63,791 nucleotides of DNA from Leucocoprinus leucothites (Eukaryota; Basidiomycota; Agaricomycetes; Agaricales; Agaricaceae): contig JAACJO010000062.1 of NCBI GenBank assembly GCA_013368445.1, forward strand, positions 1 to 63,791, written 5' to 3'. This document shows, piece after piece, positions 20,221-31,819 of the stretch (position 1 is its first letter; every line of letters begins with the position of its first letter). A program made the position numbers and the translations under genes. The notes below the pieces were generated by a model that worked only from the letters and a program-made list of their open reading frames with translations, ran no database searches and had not been told where the DNA came from.

Positions 20221-21774
20221 ATGTCTACAACACTTACTCACAATACTGCTCGTACTCATGGTATTTCTGTCCAGAATCATCCACTTCCCTCTCAACACAC
20301 ACCTTCTACTCCTTGGTTTTCAGGTCCACCTCGAAATGGGCATGAAGCTTCACATAGGACTATTCATGAGTCCGAAGAAGATGAACCCCAGCCTGAGTAC
20401 AACCAGGTCAGTGTTGACCATAATGAAGACAACGAGGAAGAAGAGGAGAATAACGCACAAGAACCAGAGGGCAATACCCAATTTTTCGAACTTGAAGATT
20501 TGGGTCAGGATGATGAACATTTGGATAATGATGGTGCTAATGCAGGAGGTGGAGATGGCAATGGAGGTCCTCCCGATGATGACCCTGATGATGAAGGTGA
20601 CCCAGAGGATGAGCCTGACGAGCCTCCTCGTCGCCGCCATCATCAAAACCCAGACCCTGAAGAATGATTCCTGAACATTATAGATCATTTTGCAACTAAT
20701 CTCAAAAATTGCAACCATACTCCCCAGCCTGTCATTAAAACAGAACACATTCAGGCTAAAGAGCCCAACACATTTGACGGCTCCAAGCCTCAGAAACTAG
20801 ACAAGTTCCTTTTTCAATGCCACTTATACTTCAATACTAATCCGTCACAATTCACTACAGAACGTGTGAAGGTTAGCTTTGCGATGACCTTTCTCAAGGG
20901 ACCTACTCAGCAGCACTTTCAAACGGTTCTTCAAGTGGAGTACAATTGGGATGTCATTTCCTAGTTTCAAGATTTCCAATTGTTTGCAGACGAGTTGTGC
21001 GAGAATTTTGGGGCCCTTGATTGTGAGACAGAGGCAGCAGAGGAGTTGGAACACCTTCGCATGGGTCATAACTGGACTATAACCAAGTATAATGTTGAGT
21101 TCTCGCAACTTGCTAGTATCTTGGGATGGCCCGACAACGTCCTAGTTTACCACTATTATTGAGGCCTTCCAGATTGCATTTCCGACATCATTTCCAGCTC
21201 TCCTACTGGCAAACCCTCTTCTCTTGTTGCTATGCAACATCTTGCTATGCAAATCGACAACAACTACTGGTCCTGTGTCCATGAAAAGAAGCGTACTGGT
21301 GAACAACCAGGTCAGTCTTCGACACGTCCTGATACGCAGAACCAGCAGAACCAGCAGAATAAAAACAAGGGGAAGAACAACAACAACAATCGCCAGCAGA
21401 ATTCATTGCAGCAGCCCAACACACCTTCCAATCCTCCTTCCAACAATCCTAAACCATTCCAGAAATCATCGAATCCTTCTTCCTCATCACAACCCTCCAA
21501 TCCTCTTGCCGGAAAACTCAACAAGGAGGGTAAGCTGACTGCTCAAGAGCATCAGTGTCACATTGCAAATGGACAATGCTTATACTGTGGTGGAAACCAC
21601 AAGATTCATGACTGTCCTCGCAAGAACGAGTCTGGTAATACTAATAATAATTCCAATTCTACTTCTTCTTCTTCTAACACGAACAAGCCTAAAGGGCGAA
21701 AAGCCAAGGCCGATGCAGACTCCAAGGATGCTTCGCAACCTTTGGGCTCTCAATCTGAGAGTTTGAAAAAATAG
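20221..21774 (+). pseudogene. Ty3 element 1 gag (518 codons, three stops)
   Basis: Structural protein of the virus-like particle. Starts MSTTLTHNTARTHG at 20221. The first 150 residues are disordered and very acidic (runs of D and E, then PPRRRHHQ). The capsid-like part carries FDGSKPQKLDKFLFQCHLYF and LGWPDNVLVYHYY; a Gln/Asn-rich linker leads to one CCHC knuckle, CLYCGGNHKIHDC. In-frame TGA at 20665 and 21160 (Arg expected) and TAG at 20962 (Trp expected) inactivate it, but there is no indel. Ends TAG 21772-21774 at a run of six A. Confidence 0.85.
21765..21774 (+). promoter_or_regulatory. Candidate -1 frameshift site, gag/pol of Ty3 element 1
   Basis: GAAAAAATAG covers the last two gag codons (AAA AAA) and the stop. 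Pol is open in the -1 frame through this point (EKIASDPQNSAQ...). Slippage on the A run would fuse gag to pol. The heptamer is not fully canonical because it starts with G. Confidence 0.5.
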
Positions 21775-23976
21775 CAAGTGATCCTCAGAACTCTGCACAG
21801 GCTGAGGATCACATTGAACTCTCCTGTGCTTCAGAGAGTATTCAACTCAATGCATCTGCTCTTTCTGATCCAAACTCTCTTCATATTTCACTTACTTCTT
21901 CTTTGCTTTTGGACAAATCTTCTTCACTCCCTATTTCACTTACTGTGCTCATTGATAGTGGTTCGACTCATTGCTTCATAGACAATTCACTTATTCGTAA
22001 ATATCATGTACCCACTATTCCGATTCCTCCCATAGAGTTGCAATTGTTTGATGGTTCATCTAATTCATTCATTTCAGAGACTGCGAAAATCCCTATCTCA
22101 TTTCCAACTGGTGAATGTATAAATCTGGACTTCTATGTCACTTGGCTTGATCCGTCTTGCTCTGTGGTTCTTGGACATAATTGGCTTGCCCACTACAATC
22201 TGTTGATTGATTGGGTTTCAGGTCAAATCGCTTTCCAATCTACTCTGCAATCAGATCTTGCTACTCCTTCTGTCTGCATGCCTATCTCTGCCGAACCGCT
22301 GGCTCCTGATTCAATCTCACCAGTTCCTGATTCTTCTCCTTCTCGACCTGATGTTCGACTGATTGGCGCAGCTGCATTTGCACGTGTCTGTTGTCAACCT
22401 GGCTCTATGCGTTTTGGTCTGGATCTCCAGTACTCATCTGTGGCTGGAGCTGCTTCTTCTTCTTTGCAGGATCCCATCAACCTTTCTAATGTTCCTTCGG
22501 AATATCATGAATTCACAGATGTTTTCAGCAAATCCCATGCTGACAGTCTTCCACCTCACCAACCTTATGACTTGTGCATTAATTTCGAGGAAGGCACTTC
22601 TCCTCCTGTCAGAACGATTTATTTGCTTTTGCAGGTTGAGCTTGCTGCACTCCAAGAATTCATTGACGAAAATCTTTCCATTGGTTTTATTCAACCTTCT
22701 AATTCTCCTCATGGTGCTCCTGTTCTCTTCATCAAGAAGAAAGATGGCTCTCTTCGACTCTGTGTTGATTTCTGTGGTCTTAACTGGATCACTAGGAAAG
22801 ATCGCTACCCACTACCACTCATTTCTGACTTGCTGGACTCTCCGCAAAAGGCCGGTATCTATACCAAGATTGATCTCCGACATGCTTATCATTTGGTTTG
22901 TATTGCTGAAGGCGATGAGTGGAAAACTGCATTCCGCACTTGCTATGGTTCATTCGAGTGGCTTGTGATGCCTTTCAGTCTCACCAATGCTCCTGCTGCC
23001 TTCCAGCAATTCATGAATGACATTTTCCAGGATCTTCTTGATACGTGCATAACCGTTTATCTTGACGATATTCTTATATATTTGGAGGACATTAATTCAC
23101 ATTGCAAACACATTTGTGAAGTCCTTAAAAGATTGCGCCAAAACGGCCTTTATACTCGCACTGACAAATGCAAGTTCCATACTGACACAGTCAAATACCT
23201 CAGCTACATTCTTTCTCCAGACGGTCTGAAAATGTCAGAAGAAAAGGTGAAAACTATCCAGGACTGGCCTGAACCAAAGAAGGTCAAGGACATACAATCC
23301 TTCCTTGGTTTCGCAAACTTCTATCATCATTTCATTTATGGTTATTCTGATATTGTTGTACCACTAACTCACCTCACACGAAAACACATACAGTGGAACT
23401 TCGACGAAAAAGCTCACAAGGCTTTTAACTCCCTCAAGGAGGCCTTTACACATGCACCAGTTCTTACCCATTGGATTCCTGATACACAAATTATTGTGGA
23501 AACCGATGCCTCTGACTATGCCCTGGCAGCTATACTCTCTATCATTGCTCCTGATGGAGATATTCACCCTATCACTTTTCATTCCTGTACATTTTCCACA
23601 TCCGAGCTCAACTATGACACCCATGACAAGGAACTGCTTGCAATTTTTGAAGCATTCCGAATCTGGTGCCATTATCTTGAAGGCGCTGTGCTTCCTATCG
23701 ATGTGGTCACCGATCATAGGAACCTTGAGTATTTCTCTACCACAAAGATACTAATGCACAGACAAGCCAGATGGTCCGAGTTCTTATCGCAGTTCAACCT
23801 TGTTATTCAATTTAGACCTGGTAAGCTTGGAACAAAACCAGATGCCCTAACTAGACGTTGGGACGTCTACCCAAAAGGGGGGAATAATGGCTACACCACG
23901 GTTAATCCTCACAATTTCCGACCTGTCTTTACTAACAAACAACTTTCTACTTCTATTTGTGCTTCGTATCTTTATA

Positions 23977-24191
23977 CAGTGGCTCAAAAAACTGTCCCAA
24001 TGTTTTCGCATTTTGGACATATTTGCTAATACCAGGGCAGATATATGGCCTAGCATCCTGAAAATATTCACACAGGTACCTTGACATATTGGGAGCATAT
24101 ATTCCCATGATCACATGACCTTGTCCATCAATGAATTAGTAATGAATTATTAAAAATATCTACTCATTGGGACAGTTTTTTGACCCCCTGT
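23977..24191 (+). repeat. Left long TIR of Tc1 copy 1
   Basis: About 215 bp, matching 25356-25569 inverted. The outer tip contains TCAAAAAACTGTCCCAATG, and the inner edge holds the same motif inverted (CATTGGGACAGTTTTTTGA at about 24166-24184). Each TIR is thus itself bordered by inverted motifs, probably transposase-binding sites. Confidence 0.85.
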
Positions 24192-24323
24192 CAGCCTCCC
24201 AGTATCTATCTTGTAACATGCCAGGGGAGCATCAGGGCAGGTGTGGGAGTAGTAAACAAGATCATGTGACCTTGGTTGACATGTTGAGATGGCTACAACT
24301 GTCTTTCTTCCTGCCACTACATC

Positions 24324-25343
24324 ATGAAAGCTATCTCCTCTACCTAATACTCCCAAGTCACTTCTCTTCTCAAAGATGGCTATTCCTTGTGCCATATTGA
24401 ACATAAAACTGGTCTAGGCAAGTCTACTATTGGGAGGATCAATAAAGAAGTTGATGGGGACAAGGAAAACAACAAGGGAGGACGTCCTTCCAAGCTTTCT
24501 CCTCATGATAAAAAAGCAATAATTCACCAAATAACCTCTGGAAAGCTAGATAATGCTGTCCAGGCTACAAATTTCATTAACTCTACTCTGTCTGACCCTG
24601 TCACACCCCAAACTGTCAGAAATACCCTTCAGGATAATGGATTTTGCTCTGTAACCAAGATCAAATGACCTCTACTCAAAAAGCAACATTGTGAGGAATG
24701 CCTTGACTCTGCACATGAACATAGGAATTGGACAGTGGAGGACTGGAAGAGGGTGTTGTGGACAGATGAAACAAAGATCAACAGGATTGGGTCAGATGGA
24801 AAGGTGTATACCTGGAAGGAGAGGGGGGAACCACTGTCAGATAGGACCACTCTCCCTACTGTCAAACATGGAGGAGGTGGTAACATGATGGTGTGGGGGT
24901 GTATGGGGTGGAATGGGGTAGGAAAGCTGATTGAGGTTCAAGGGAATATGGATGCAGTGAAATACTGCGAGATTTTGGACAATGGGGTGGTGGAAAGCTT
25001 TGAAAAGTTGGAGATGGAGGAGGAGGAGAGGATATTCCAGCAGGATAATGACCCAAAACACACCTCAAAACTGGGACAACAATAGTTTGTGGACAACAAC
25101 ATTCAAGTTCTATCATGCCCTGCACAATCCCCTGACCTAAATCCCATTGAACACCTCTGGACCTACCTGAAGGACCAGCTGAAGACATATGAAAGACCAC
25201 CTAAGGGAGTATTTGAATTGTGGGAGAGGCTAGTAGAGGAGTGGAATAAGAATCCAGCAGAAAGGTGCCAAAGGCTGATAGAAACCATGCCCAGAAGGAT
25301 TGAGGCAGTTGTCAGGGCAAGAGGAGGTCATACAAAGTATTGA
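24324..25343 (+). pseudogene. Tc1 transposase (339 codons), three stops
   Basis: Cut-and-paste transposase. ATG at 24324 (MKAISST). The paired-like DNA-binding part reads SLLKDGYSLCHIEHKTGLGKS and a basic GGRPSKLSPHDK linker. The catalytic DDE core shows WTDETK, QDNDPKHTS and SPDLNPIEHLW, typical of DD34E Tc1 enzymes. In-frame TAA at 24345, TGA at 24666 and TAG at 25083 break it. The first two are also present in copy 2; the third is Trp there. Length is normal for the family, so only the stops inactivate it. Confidence 0.88.
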
Positions 25344-25355
25344 GTAGGTAGATAA

Positions 25356-25569
25356 CAGAGGGTCAAAAAACTGTCCCAATGAGTAGATATTTTCGATAAT
25401 TCATTAATAATTCATTGATGGACAAGGTCATGTGATCATGGTAATATATGCTCCCAATATGTCAAGGTACCTGTGTGAATATTTTCAGGATGCTAGGCCA
25501 TATATCTGCCCTGGTATTAGCAAATATGTCCAAAATGCGAAAACATTGGGACAGTTTTTTGAGCCACTG
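25356..25569 (+). repeat. Right long TIR of Tc1 copy 1
   Basis: Inverted match of 23977-24191 with a few substitutions near the inner half. Confidence 0.85.
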
Positions 25570-27369
25570 TACACCTGTGCTGCGTGCTGGTCTTATTATG
25601 GACATTTCACAACTTTGCACAGACATTCTTTCCGCTATTTCCACTGACAATTCTGTTTCCAATCATTTTGCTCATCCAGAGGGTCGCTGGTCCAAAGACT
25701 CCGAGGGTTTCTTGTTACTTGATGGTAGAATCTATGTTCCCAATACTAATGATCTTCATTTGCGCATTTTGCAGTACTATCACAACCATGCACTCGCTGG
25801 CCATTTCGGTCGAAACAAAACTCTAGAACTTGTTCGCCGTGAGTATACATGGCCAAGTATCCACGACTTTGTCAAGGATTACTGCAAAAGTTGTGTTACC
25901 TGTTCAAGATCGAAAGCTCGACACCATCGTCCCTATGGAACTCTCAAGCAACTTCCCATACCATCGCGACCTTGGGATTCAATTTCTATGGATTTCATTG
26001 AAAAACTTCCAAAGTCCTCAGGGTTTGACTCAATTCTGGTCATTGTGGATAGGCTAACCAAACAAGCAATTTTCATTCCAACTCATAATACCATTACTTC
26101 CACAGAACTTGCTAAACTCTTTGTCATTCATGTCTTCTCCAAACATGGTATCCCTGCTAATGTTACCTCTGATTGTGGTTCAGAATTTGTTTCACACTTT
26201 TTCCAATTGCTAGGAGAAGCTTTGGACATGGAGTTACACTTCATGTTAGGTTATCATCCTGAAGGTGACGGTCAGACTGAACAAACTAACCAAACTCTTG
26301 AACAGTACTTGCGCATTTATTGCAACTACCAACAGAGTAATTGGTCCAACCTATTACCTATAGCTGAGTTCACTTTCAATAATTCTCCTTCCACTACCAC
26401 TGGTATCTCTCCATTCTTTGCTAATAAAGGTTACCACCCTAATATCACAGTTCACCCTGAGAGGGATCTCACATCAGCTCATGCTTGCGACTTCGCTGTG
26501 GATTTAGACGAACTACATTCAACTCTCAAGTCGGAAATTGCTCATGCCCAGCATCGCTATCAGGCCAATGCTGATGATTGCCATCTTGTTGCACCTGCAT
26601 TTAAGATTGGTGATAAGGTCTTTGTCAAAGCGCAGTACTTCTGCACAACAAGACCTTTGAAGAAACTCTCTGAAAAATACCTTGGACCCTACGAAATTAT
26701 TCCCAACCAGGTTCACATTCTTTTACTCTTTGACTTCCTGACTCTATGCATGCTGTTCATCCTGTATTCCATGTTTCCATGCTCAAACCTTTCACCCCTA
26801 GCTCCATTCCAAATCGCGTTGCATCACCACCATCTGCAGTGGAGGTTGATGGAGAACCAGAATACGAAGTTGATTGCATTGTTGATTCAAAGATCAATTG
26901 ACATCGACGCGCTTGTAAACTCCTTTACAAAGTAGTATGGCTTGGTTACGAAGATACGGACGAAGCAGAGTTGTGGTTACCTGTGACAGAGCTCAAACAT
27001 GCCATAGACCTAGTTTCCGACTTCCACTGCATGTACCCCGATAAACCTGGACCTCTCTCTTCACTTTAAAACTACTCACTATCATTTTCAATCTTTTACA
27101 GACATTCTTTTGCATGTTTTTTGCAACATTCCTTTTCATTCCAAGTCAATATTCCCAGTCCTTAACATCTCATTTTCGCTTTCCTTTTCTTTCACACCAT
27201 ACTCACTTCATTCCATCAAGATATCATTTATTACAAAACAAGAAAAACCAAAAGAAAAACATTCGAGTAGTATACAATTATTCTTCATTAAAAGCAGAGA
27301 CAACAACGATGACAGCGATCTTCATAGTCCTTTTTTTATAATCCTTTCCCTTTCTACTCCCTCCTTCCC

Positions 27370-28575
27370 TCATTTCTGATACCCACATCCTGCACCATCC
27401 TTCGATCCCTGCACCATCGCTAGCTTTGCCTCCTCGATCGCCACGAGCCTCTCAAGTGTCCTTCCATGCGCCTGTAACACCCTCGTAGTCTCCCTCAATG
27501 CCGACACCTGCTCATCCAACACGCTAACCTGCTGTTGCAACATAACCTGATTCTGAAGTTGCACCTGCGTATTTTCCCTCATCGTGATCTCCAGATTGTC
27601 CACTGCTGATGATAATTGTGCAACTTCTCACGAAAGACTTGGGGAATGACCGGGAGCCCGTGATAGTTGGGGCAGAAGGGGCTGAGGAGACTTCATTGCG
27701 ATTTTAGTAACATTGCATTACATATCTGTGAACGAACTTACCACCATCCTAGTGTCCTGTTCAGCAATTATTGCGGGTGACCTGATCTCTATCGCTCCAA
27801 ACATATCATCATCCACAGCAGGTGGGATTTCAGGCAGATTCCACTGCAAAGAGGATGATGGTTGAGTGGGTAGAGTTGGTGCAAAACTCGATCCCCAATC
27901 ACTGGAGCTTGATAGCAATGGTTGACTCATGGGAGGCGCCGTTATTTTTCGTTTTTTTGATGCTGTTGTTCTGATCAGCGACAAGCTCACTCCTTGACTA
28001 GAGGCCTCCTTCTTCAGATCATCCTGCGGATTGTAACACCCCTTCTTTGCTTGCGCACAATATGTACATTTCCCTAATCCACACTGTGACTTACACTCCT
28101 GCTGCCCAGCAATGCATTGCAAACACATCACATAACTCTTTTGGTAAGGTAGCCCATCAGTCGGGTTCTGCTGACAGGCACCATTCTTCTTCCAAGTGAA
28201 GCTTGACAAAGCCCTACTCAACATCGCAACAGGAATGGATACATGATCCATTACTTTGTGTGTTCCCGACATTGATGCCCTTGTTGGTGCTCTCCCCTTA
28301 CCCTTCAATGATATCTGTGACTCTTCCTCTTCATCATCATTGTCATCATTGCTTCGGACTATCTGTTGCGATCTAGTGGTCCTTTGTGTCGCAGTAGAAG
28401 CTGGATTCATTGTCGCACTGTTGCCGGGTTGACTCATCGTCATTCCCGACACCACAGCCATCGCTGGCTGTACGTTCACTCCCTGTTTGGTGTTCTGACG
28501 TTGAATCTCAGCCATGAGTTTGTCATTGGTCATTGTGCTTAGGTCGGGGGTTTTCTTCGAGGAGCAGGGAGCCAT
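27370..28575 (-). pseudogene. Antisense two-exon gene inside Ty3 element 1 (Cys-rich domain plus coiled coil)
   Basis: Lies between the pol stop and the 3' LTR, on the opposite strand. Exon 1 is 28575-27742 (starts MAPCSSKKTPDLSTMTNDK), the intron 27741-27682 (60 nt, GTAAGT...CTCCTCAG), and exon 2 27681-27370. Splicing keeps the frame, broken only by one TGA at 27630-27628 where Arg would fit. About 280 residues in, acidic and Ser-rich segments surround a Cys-rich stretch with CLQC, CKSQC, CTYC and a last Cys (about residues 150-190) that could bind zinc. A basic KKRK follows. Exon 2 encodes heptad-like repeats (QLQNQVMLQQQVSVLDEQ), likely a coiled coil. I do not recognise a named family; DNA-binding or regulatory roles are guesses. 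Confidence 0.7.
27682..27741 (-). other. Predicted 60-nt intron of the antisense gene
   Basis: On the minus strand it begins GTAAGT and ends CTCAG, with a branch-like ACTAAAA. Its length is typical of basidiomycetes. Splicing joins two long frames in phase 0. Confidence 0.7.
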
Positions 28576-28643
28576 GGTGGTAGGAGGCAAGATGATCTTG
28601 ATAAGGGATCAAGGATCAGTAAGTCCTCAAGGGCTTGGTCCTA

Positions 28644-28655
28644 AAGGGGGAATAC
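28644..28655 (+). promoter_or_regulatory. Polypurine tract of Ty3 element 1
   Basis: AAAGGGGGAATAC directly precedes the 3' LTR, as expected for the second-strand primer. It confirms the plus orientation. Confidence 0.75.
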
Positions 28656-29201
28656 TGTCACAATCTGCAATCACGACCTCTCCGATTTGATCTCCGACTA
28701 TTTTTTCGATTTCCAATTCCCACAATTTTTCATTATCTATCATTTCTATAAATATTTTGCAGCCTGTCTCCGCTCATCATTCTATCCTCCTTTCATTTGT
28801 GCTCATATTCGTTTCCGCCATTCCATTTATGTTTATCGTTCTCCATCACGTCACATTTGTCATTGTCTATTTACTTTTCGTTTATCTGTTTATTCGTTTA
28901 TCATCGTATTGTGAGCTTCGTGATATTTACATGTTATTTGTCCAATTTCGCGTTATCTTAAATATGTTGCTACTAGCTCATGTATTATTTATTCTGAATA
29001 TTGACTAAGATTCCACTCTGAATTCTCTGTCTGTTATTCCTTCAGTGTTGAATTCCAATTTGCACTGCCTGTCATCTTCCTCATAGACCAAATCAGTCGA
29101 TGTGATATTGGAAGGGCACAGCACATATGCTGAAGCCAACGACCAACCTCTCCATAACTTTCGCATGCTTAGTAAGCACTGGTATTTCGCAAATCTTGAC
29201 A
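28656..29201 (+). repeat. 3' LTR of Ty3 element 1
   Basis: 546 bp, colinear with 19634-20179 without gaps. Differences are mostly CG versus TG or CA pairs, for example CACG/CGTG near 19897/28919 and CCAG/CTGG near the end. Confidence 0.93.
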
Positions 29202-29287
29202 CTTAGGTCCTGTACTGTATGTTGGCAGGCATGGACTGCGACTGGGCACTGTGTAATAAATCATTGATTTTAAAAAAACAAAAAAAC
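29202..29287 (+). mobile_element. goL-B2 3' UTR, right part and A-rich tail
   Basis: Continues the 3' UTR broken at 19633 and ends ATAAATCATTGATTTTA(7)CA(7). The helicase gene follows, so this goL was inserted in the helicase. Confidence 0.85.
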
Positions 29288-29711
29288 ACAGAGCAGTTCA
29301 ATGATGAGCAGAGAGCAGCTTATGAAGCTGTTATGACCTCAATTGATAATCCAGAGCATAGTGAGGTTATTTTTATTCATAGTGCTGGGGGATGTGGAAA
29401 GACTTTTGTTTGCAATACTATTGCAGCTAAAGTCCGGAGTAGAGGTGATATTGCTTTATGTGTGGCATCATCTGGCATTGCTGCTTTGCTTTTGGATGGA
29501 GGATGAACAGCACACTGGATGTTCAAGATTCCTATTCCAGCCAATGAGGCTTCTGTTTCCCCAATCTCAGAAACTTCTAATAAAAACATCACAGAAGTTA
29601 TCAAGAAAACCAAGGTCATTATCTGGGATGAAGTGCCCATGCAGAACAAGTATGCTGTTGATGCAGTAGATAAATGTCTTCAGGACTTGCTTCAGGTGAG
29701 AATATATGATA
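29288..29711 (+). pseudogene. Helitron-type PIF1 helicase, fragment 1 (Walker A and B)
   Basis: Encodes EQFNDEQRAAYEAVMTS, the Walker A loop SAGGCGKTF at about 29387, SSGIAALLLDGG, and the Walker B region VIIWDEVPMQNKYAVDA. The wording GG(R)TAH...FKIPI with WDEVPM is characteristic of helicases fused to HUH Rep in Helitrons, which unwind DNA for rolling-circle transposition. TGA at 29504 replaces the expected Arg. The HUH/Rep part would lie 5', outside this piece. Pogo interrupts after 29711; the frame resumes at 33047 as VRIYDNLLEYIA. Confidence 0.83.
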
Positions 29712-30388
29712 CTGTTGATGACCCTGAACCGGGCCACCCTGGGAACCTAGCCACTTCCTCAATATCTCAAGGAGGAGGCCGTTGTAGTGCAATTAGTGAC
29801 TTTGTACCATTATAGACTCAAGTTGGCATTGTTTTGTCAAGATTTCCAGTGAAATGAAAGTTATCTTCTATCAGAAAACTGTCCATCAAATGCCAAAAAA
29901 AGCTTGTATTCCGAATTTGGTAAGCATTTGAGCGAAATGATGTGCAATTTGCTCATTTTCCTCCAAATCGATACCCCTCAAAGAAGCACTAGTTTTTCTC
30001 CCAGGTATGATGATGTTATTATGAAAAGTCTATTGACCCACTTCCACACGAGATCAATACAAAGAAGTGTCTTCATGTTATGCAGTAAGTGTCGAAAATC
30101 AGTCAGTTGATGCATGGTTCGAACCTCAATACATGAGTCTCCAGTGGGTGCCTCCTCCTGATTTTTATATATGTCAATAGATTGGATCTTCGAGCTTCTG
30201 ATTCTGTCATGCTTGTATTTTTATCTTTTTTTTCGGTGACTAGATTGACCCACCATTAGATACCATTTATGGCATTGTTCTATCAAAAGTCTGCTAGAAA
30301 AACCCTTCCTGGCATGTCATACCCCCTGCAAATGATCAGATAATAGTTGAGGGATTCGACACGGACAGTTTTTGACCCCACAGTCACC

Positions 30389-31780
30389 ATGCCCACTATG
30401 AACACTACAGAGAACTCAACTTGCCCTGCTAATCCAGATGTGGATAACATCCTCAGTCCTGAGGAACGTATTCAACTGGCAATTCAAGCAATCAATAACT
30501 CACCTTTGCTTCCTGATGGGACTCAGGAATACAAAATCCGTGCTGCTGCCCGTGATTTCAATGTCCCACGATCCACCCTGACTGCTCGTCTTAATGGAGT
30601 CCAAACTCGAAAAGAAGCACATGAGCATGAGCGTCAGTTGACTCTTGCACAAGAGAATGTGGTTGTGGAATGGGTGAAGGTTATGGGGCAGAGGGGCTTG
30701 CCAGTTACTGGAGAAATGTTGGCAGATTATGCTCATGATATTTGTGGGAAGGAAGTTGGCAAGAACTGGGCTCGGAAGTTTGTGGAGAGGCATCCGGACC
30801 TCAAAGTCAAGTGGACAACTACTCTGGAAGAGTGCCGTGCTCGCTCACTCAATCCCACTATTGTTGCTGACTTCTTTGATGTTCTCAAGACAATCATCTT
30901 GGAATATGATATCCCTCACGAGAACATCTATAATGCTGATGAGAAAGGTGTTCAGCTTGGTGTTGGTCGCAGTGTGGCTGCAATTGTTGATCGAAATCAA
31001 AAGACTGTACAACAGGTAGAAAATGGGAACAGAGAGATGGTCACGATCATTGAGGCAATCTGTGCAGATGGGAGTGCTCTTCCCCCTTCTGTCATCTTTC
31101 AGGGCTCACATCAAAACCTTGAGTGGGGACGTAATAACCCATGTAGGGCAAGGTACCATTCAGGCTTATCTCTGATCAGCCGAACGGATCACTAATCCCA
31201 CTTTGTAGCATCTCTGTTTCGCCAAATGGCTGGACTGACAAGGAGCTTGGTATGCTCTGGCTTGAGCATGACTTTGAGCCCATGTCTCGAAAGCGGAACA
31301 CCTCTAATCATCATCGTTTGTTGATCCTTGATGGCCACAATTCCCACTGCACCTACAAATTCTGTAAGGTTGCGATGCAGGCATCAATTATTGTGATCTG
31401 CCTCCCCTCACATACAACTCATGCACTCCAGCCATGTGATGTTGGTGTCTTTAGTCCCCTCGCACAAATGTGGAAGACTGAAGTCAACCAGTGTACTCGA
31501 AATGGCATCCCCATCACAAAAACCAACTTTCTCGAGCATTACTCAACTGCCCGCAGAAAGGCTTTTAAGCCTTCTACAATTATTTCTGCATTTTCGAAGG
31601 CAGGAATTTATCCACTTAATCCATCCGCAATTCCTCTCTCAGCATTTGAGCCATCCAAACTTACCTCAACTCAGGCAGCCATGCCAATTCCACCGACCTT
31701 ACCCTCAGTTCTCGAGCCAATGGATAATACAGAAATTATCTCTGCTGACTTTGACGCCACTACCAGTAAGATAATTACAG

Positions 31781-31819
<39 letters not shown>

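Larger units (their letters stand above)
23977..25569 (+). mobile_element. Tc1-like DNA transposon copy 1 (1593 bp)
   Basis: Starts CAGTGGCTCAAAAAACTGTC, ends in its complement, and is flanked by TA (23975-23976, 25570-25571). The terminal inverted repeats are about 214 bp (23977-24191, 25356-25569). One transposase gene is inside. It lies in pol of Ty3 element 1 and is nearly identical to the copy at 36295. Confidence 0.95.
21775..27069 (+). pseudogene. Ty3 element 1 pol with chromodomain, split by Tc1
   Basis: Polyprotein in the -1 frame relative to gag. Protease LIDSGSTHCFID (about 21946); RT with KKDGSLRLCVDF, LVMPFSLTNAPAAFQ and catalytic YLDDILIY (about 23060); RNase H VETDASDYAL (about 23498). 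Tc1 interrupts at 23977, and removal with one TA restores the frame (SYLYT-PVLRAGL). Integrase has the H-H-C-C finger (HNHALAGHF...SCVTC) and D, D, E in SMDFIEKL, TSDCGSEF and EQTNQTLEQYL. A frameshift near 26709 and TGA at 26731 and 26899 precede and enter the chromodomain (EYEVDCIVDSK...YKVVWLGYEDTDEAELW). The product would act in particles and the nucleus. Confidence 0.88.
19634..29201 (+). mobile_element. Ty3/gypsy chromovirus element 1 (9568 bp including a Tc1 insertion)
   Basis: LTRs of 546 bp (19634-20179, 28656-29201) begin TGTCAC and end TTGACA, with TSD CTTAG. Internal order is gag, -1 shift, protease, RT, RNase H, integrase, chromodomain, then an antisense gene before the polypurine tract. 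Integrase follows RT, which defines the Ty3 order, and the chromodomain marks it as a chromovirus. A Tc1 element sits in pol. LTRs differ at roughly 4 percent of sites by eye, mostly at CpG. Without Tc1 the element is about 7.97 kb. Confidence 0.95.

Noticed and set aside
24837..25200. Minus-strand ORFs over the Tc1 transposase
   Set aside because: They mirror the transposase coding strand, occur in both copies for that reason, and show no domain.
30361..30386. Resemblance of ACAGTTTTTGACCCCA in the pogo leader to the Tc1 inner TIR motif
   Set aside because: Short and A/T-run based, with no second copy at the pogo end; pogo has its own clear TIRs.
31096..31250. Frameshift in the pogo transposase
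   Set aside because: A 56-nt GT-AG intron with a CTAAT branch site joins the two frames exactly and gives the expected NP..A-ISVSPNGWTD family sequence.
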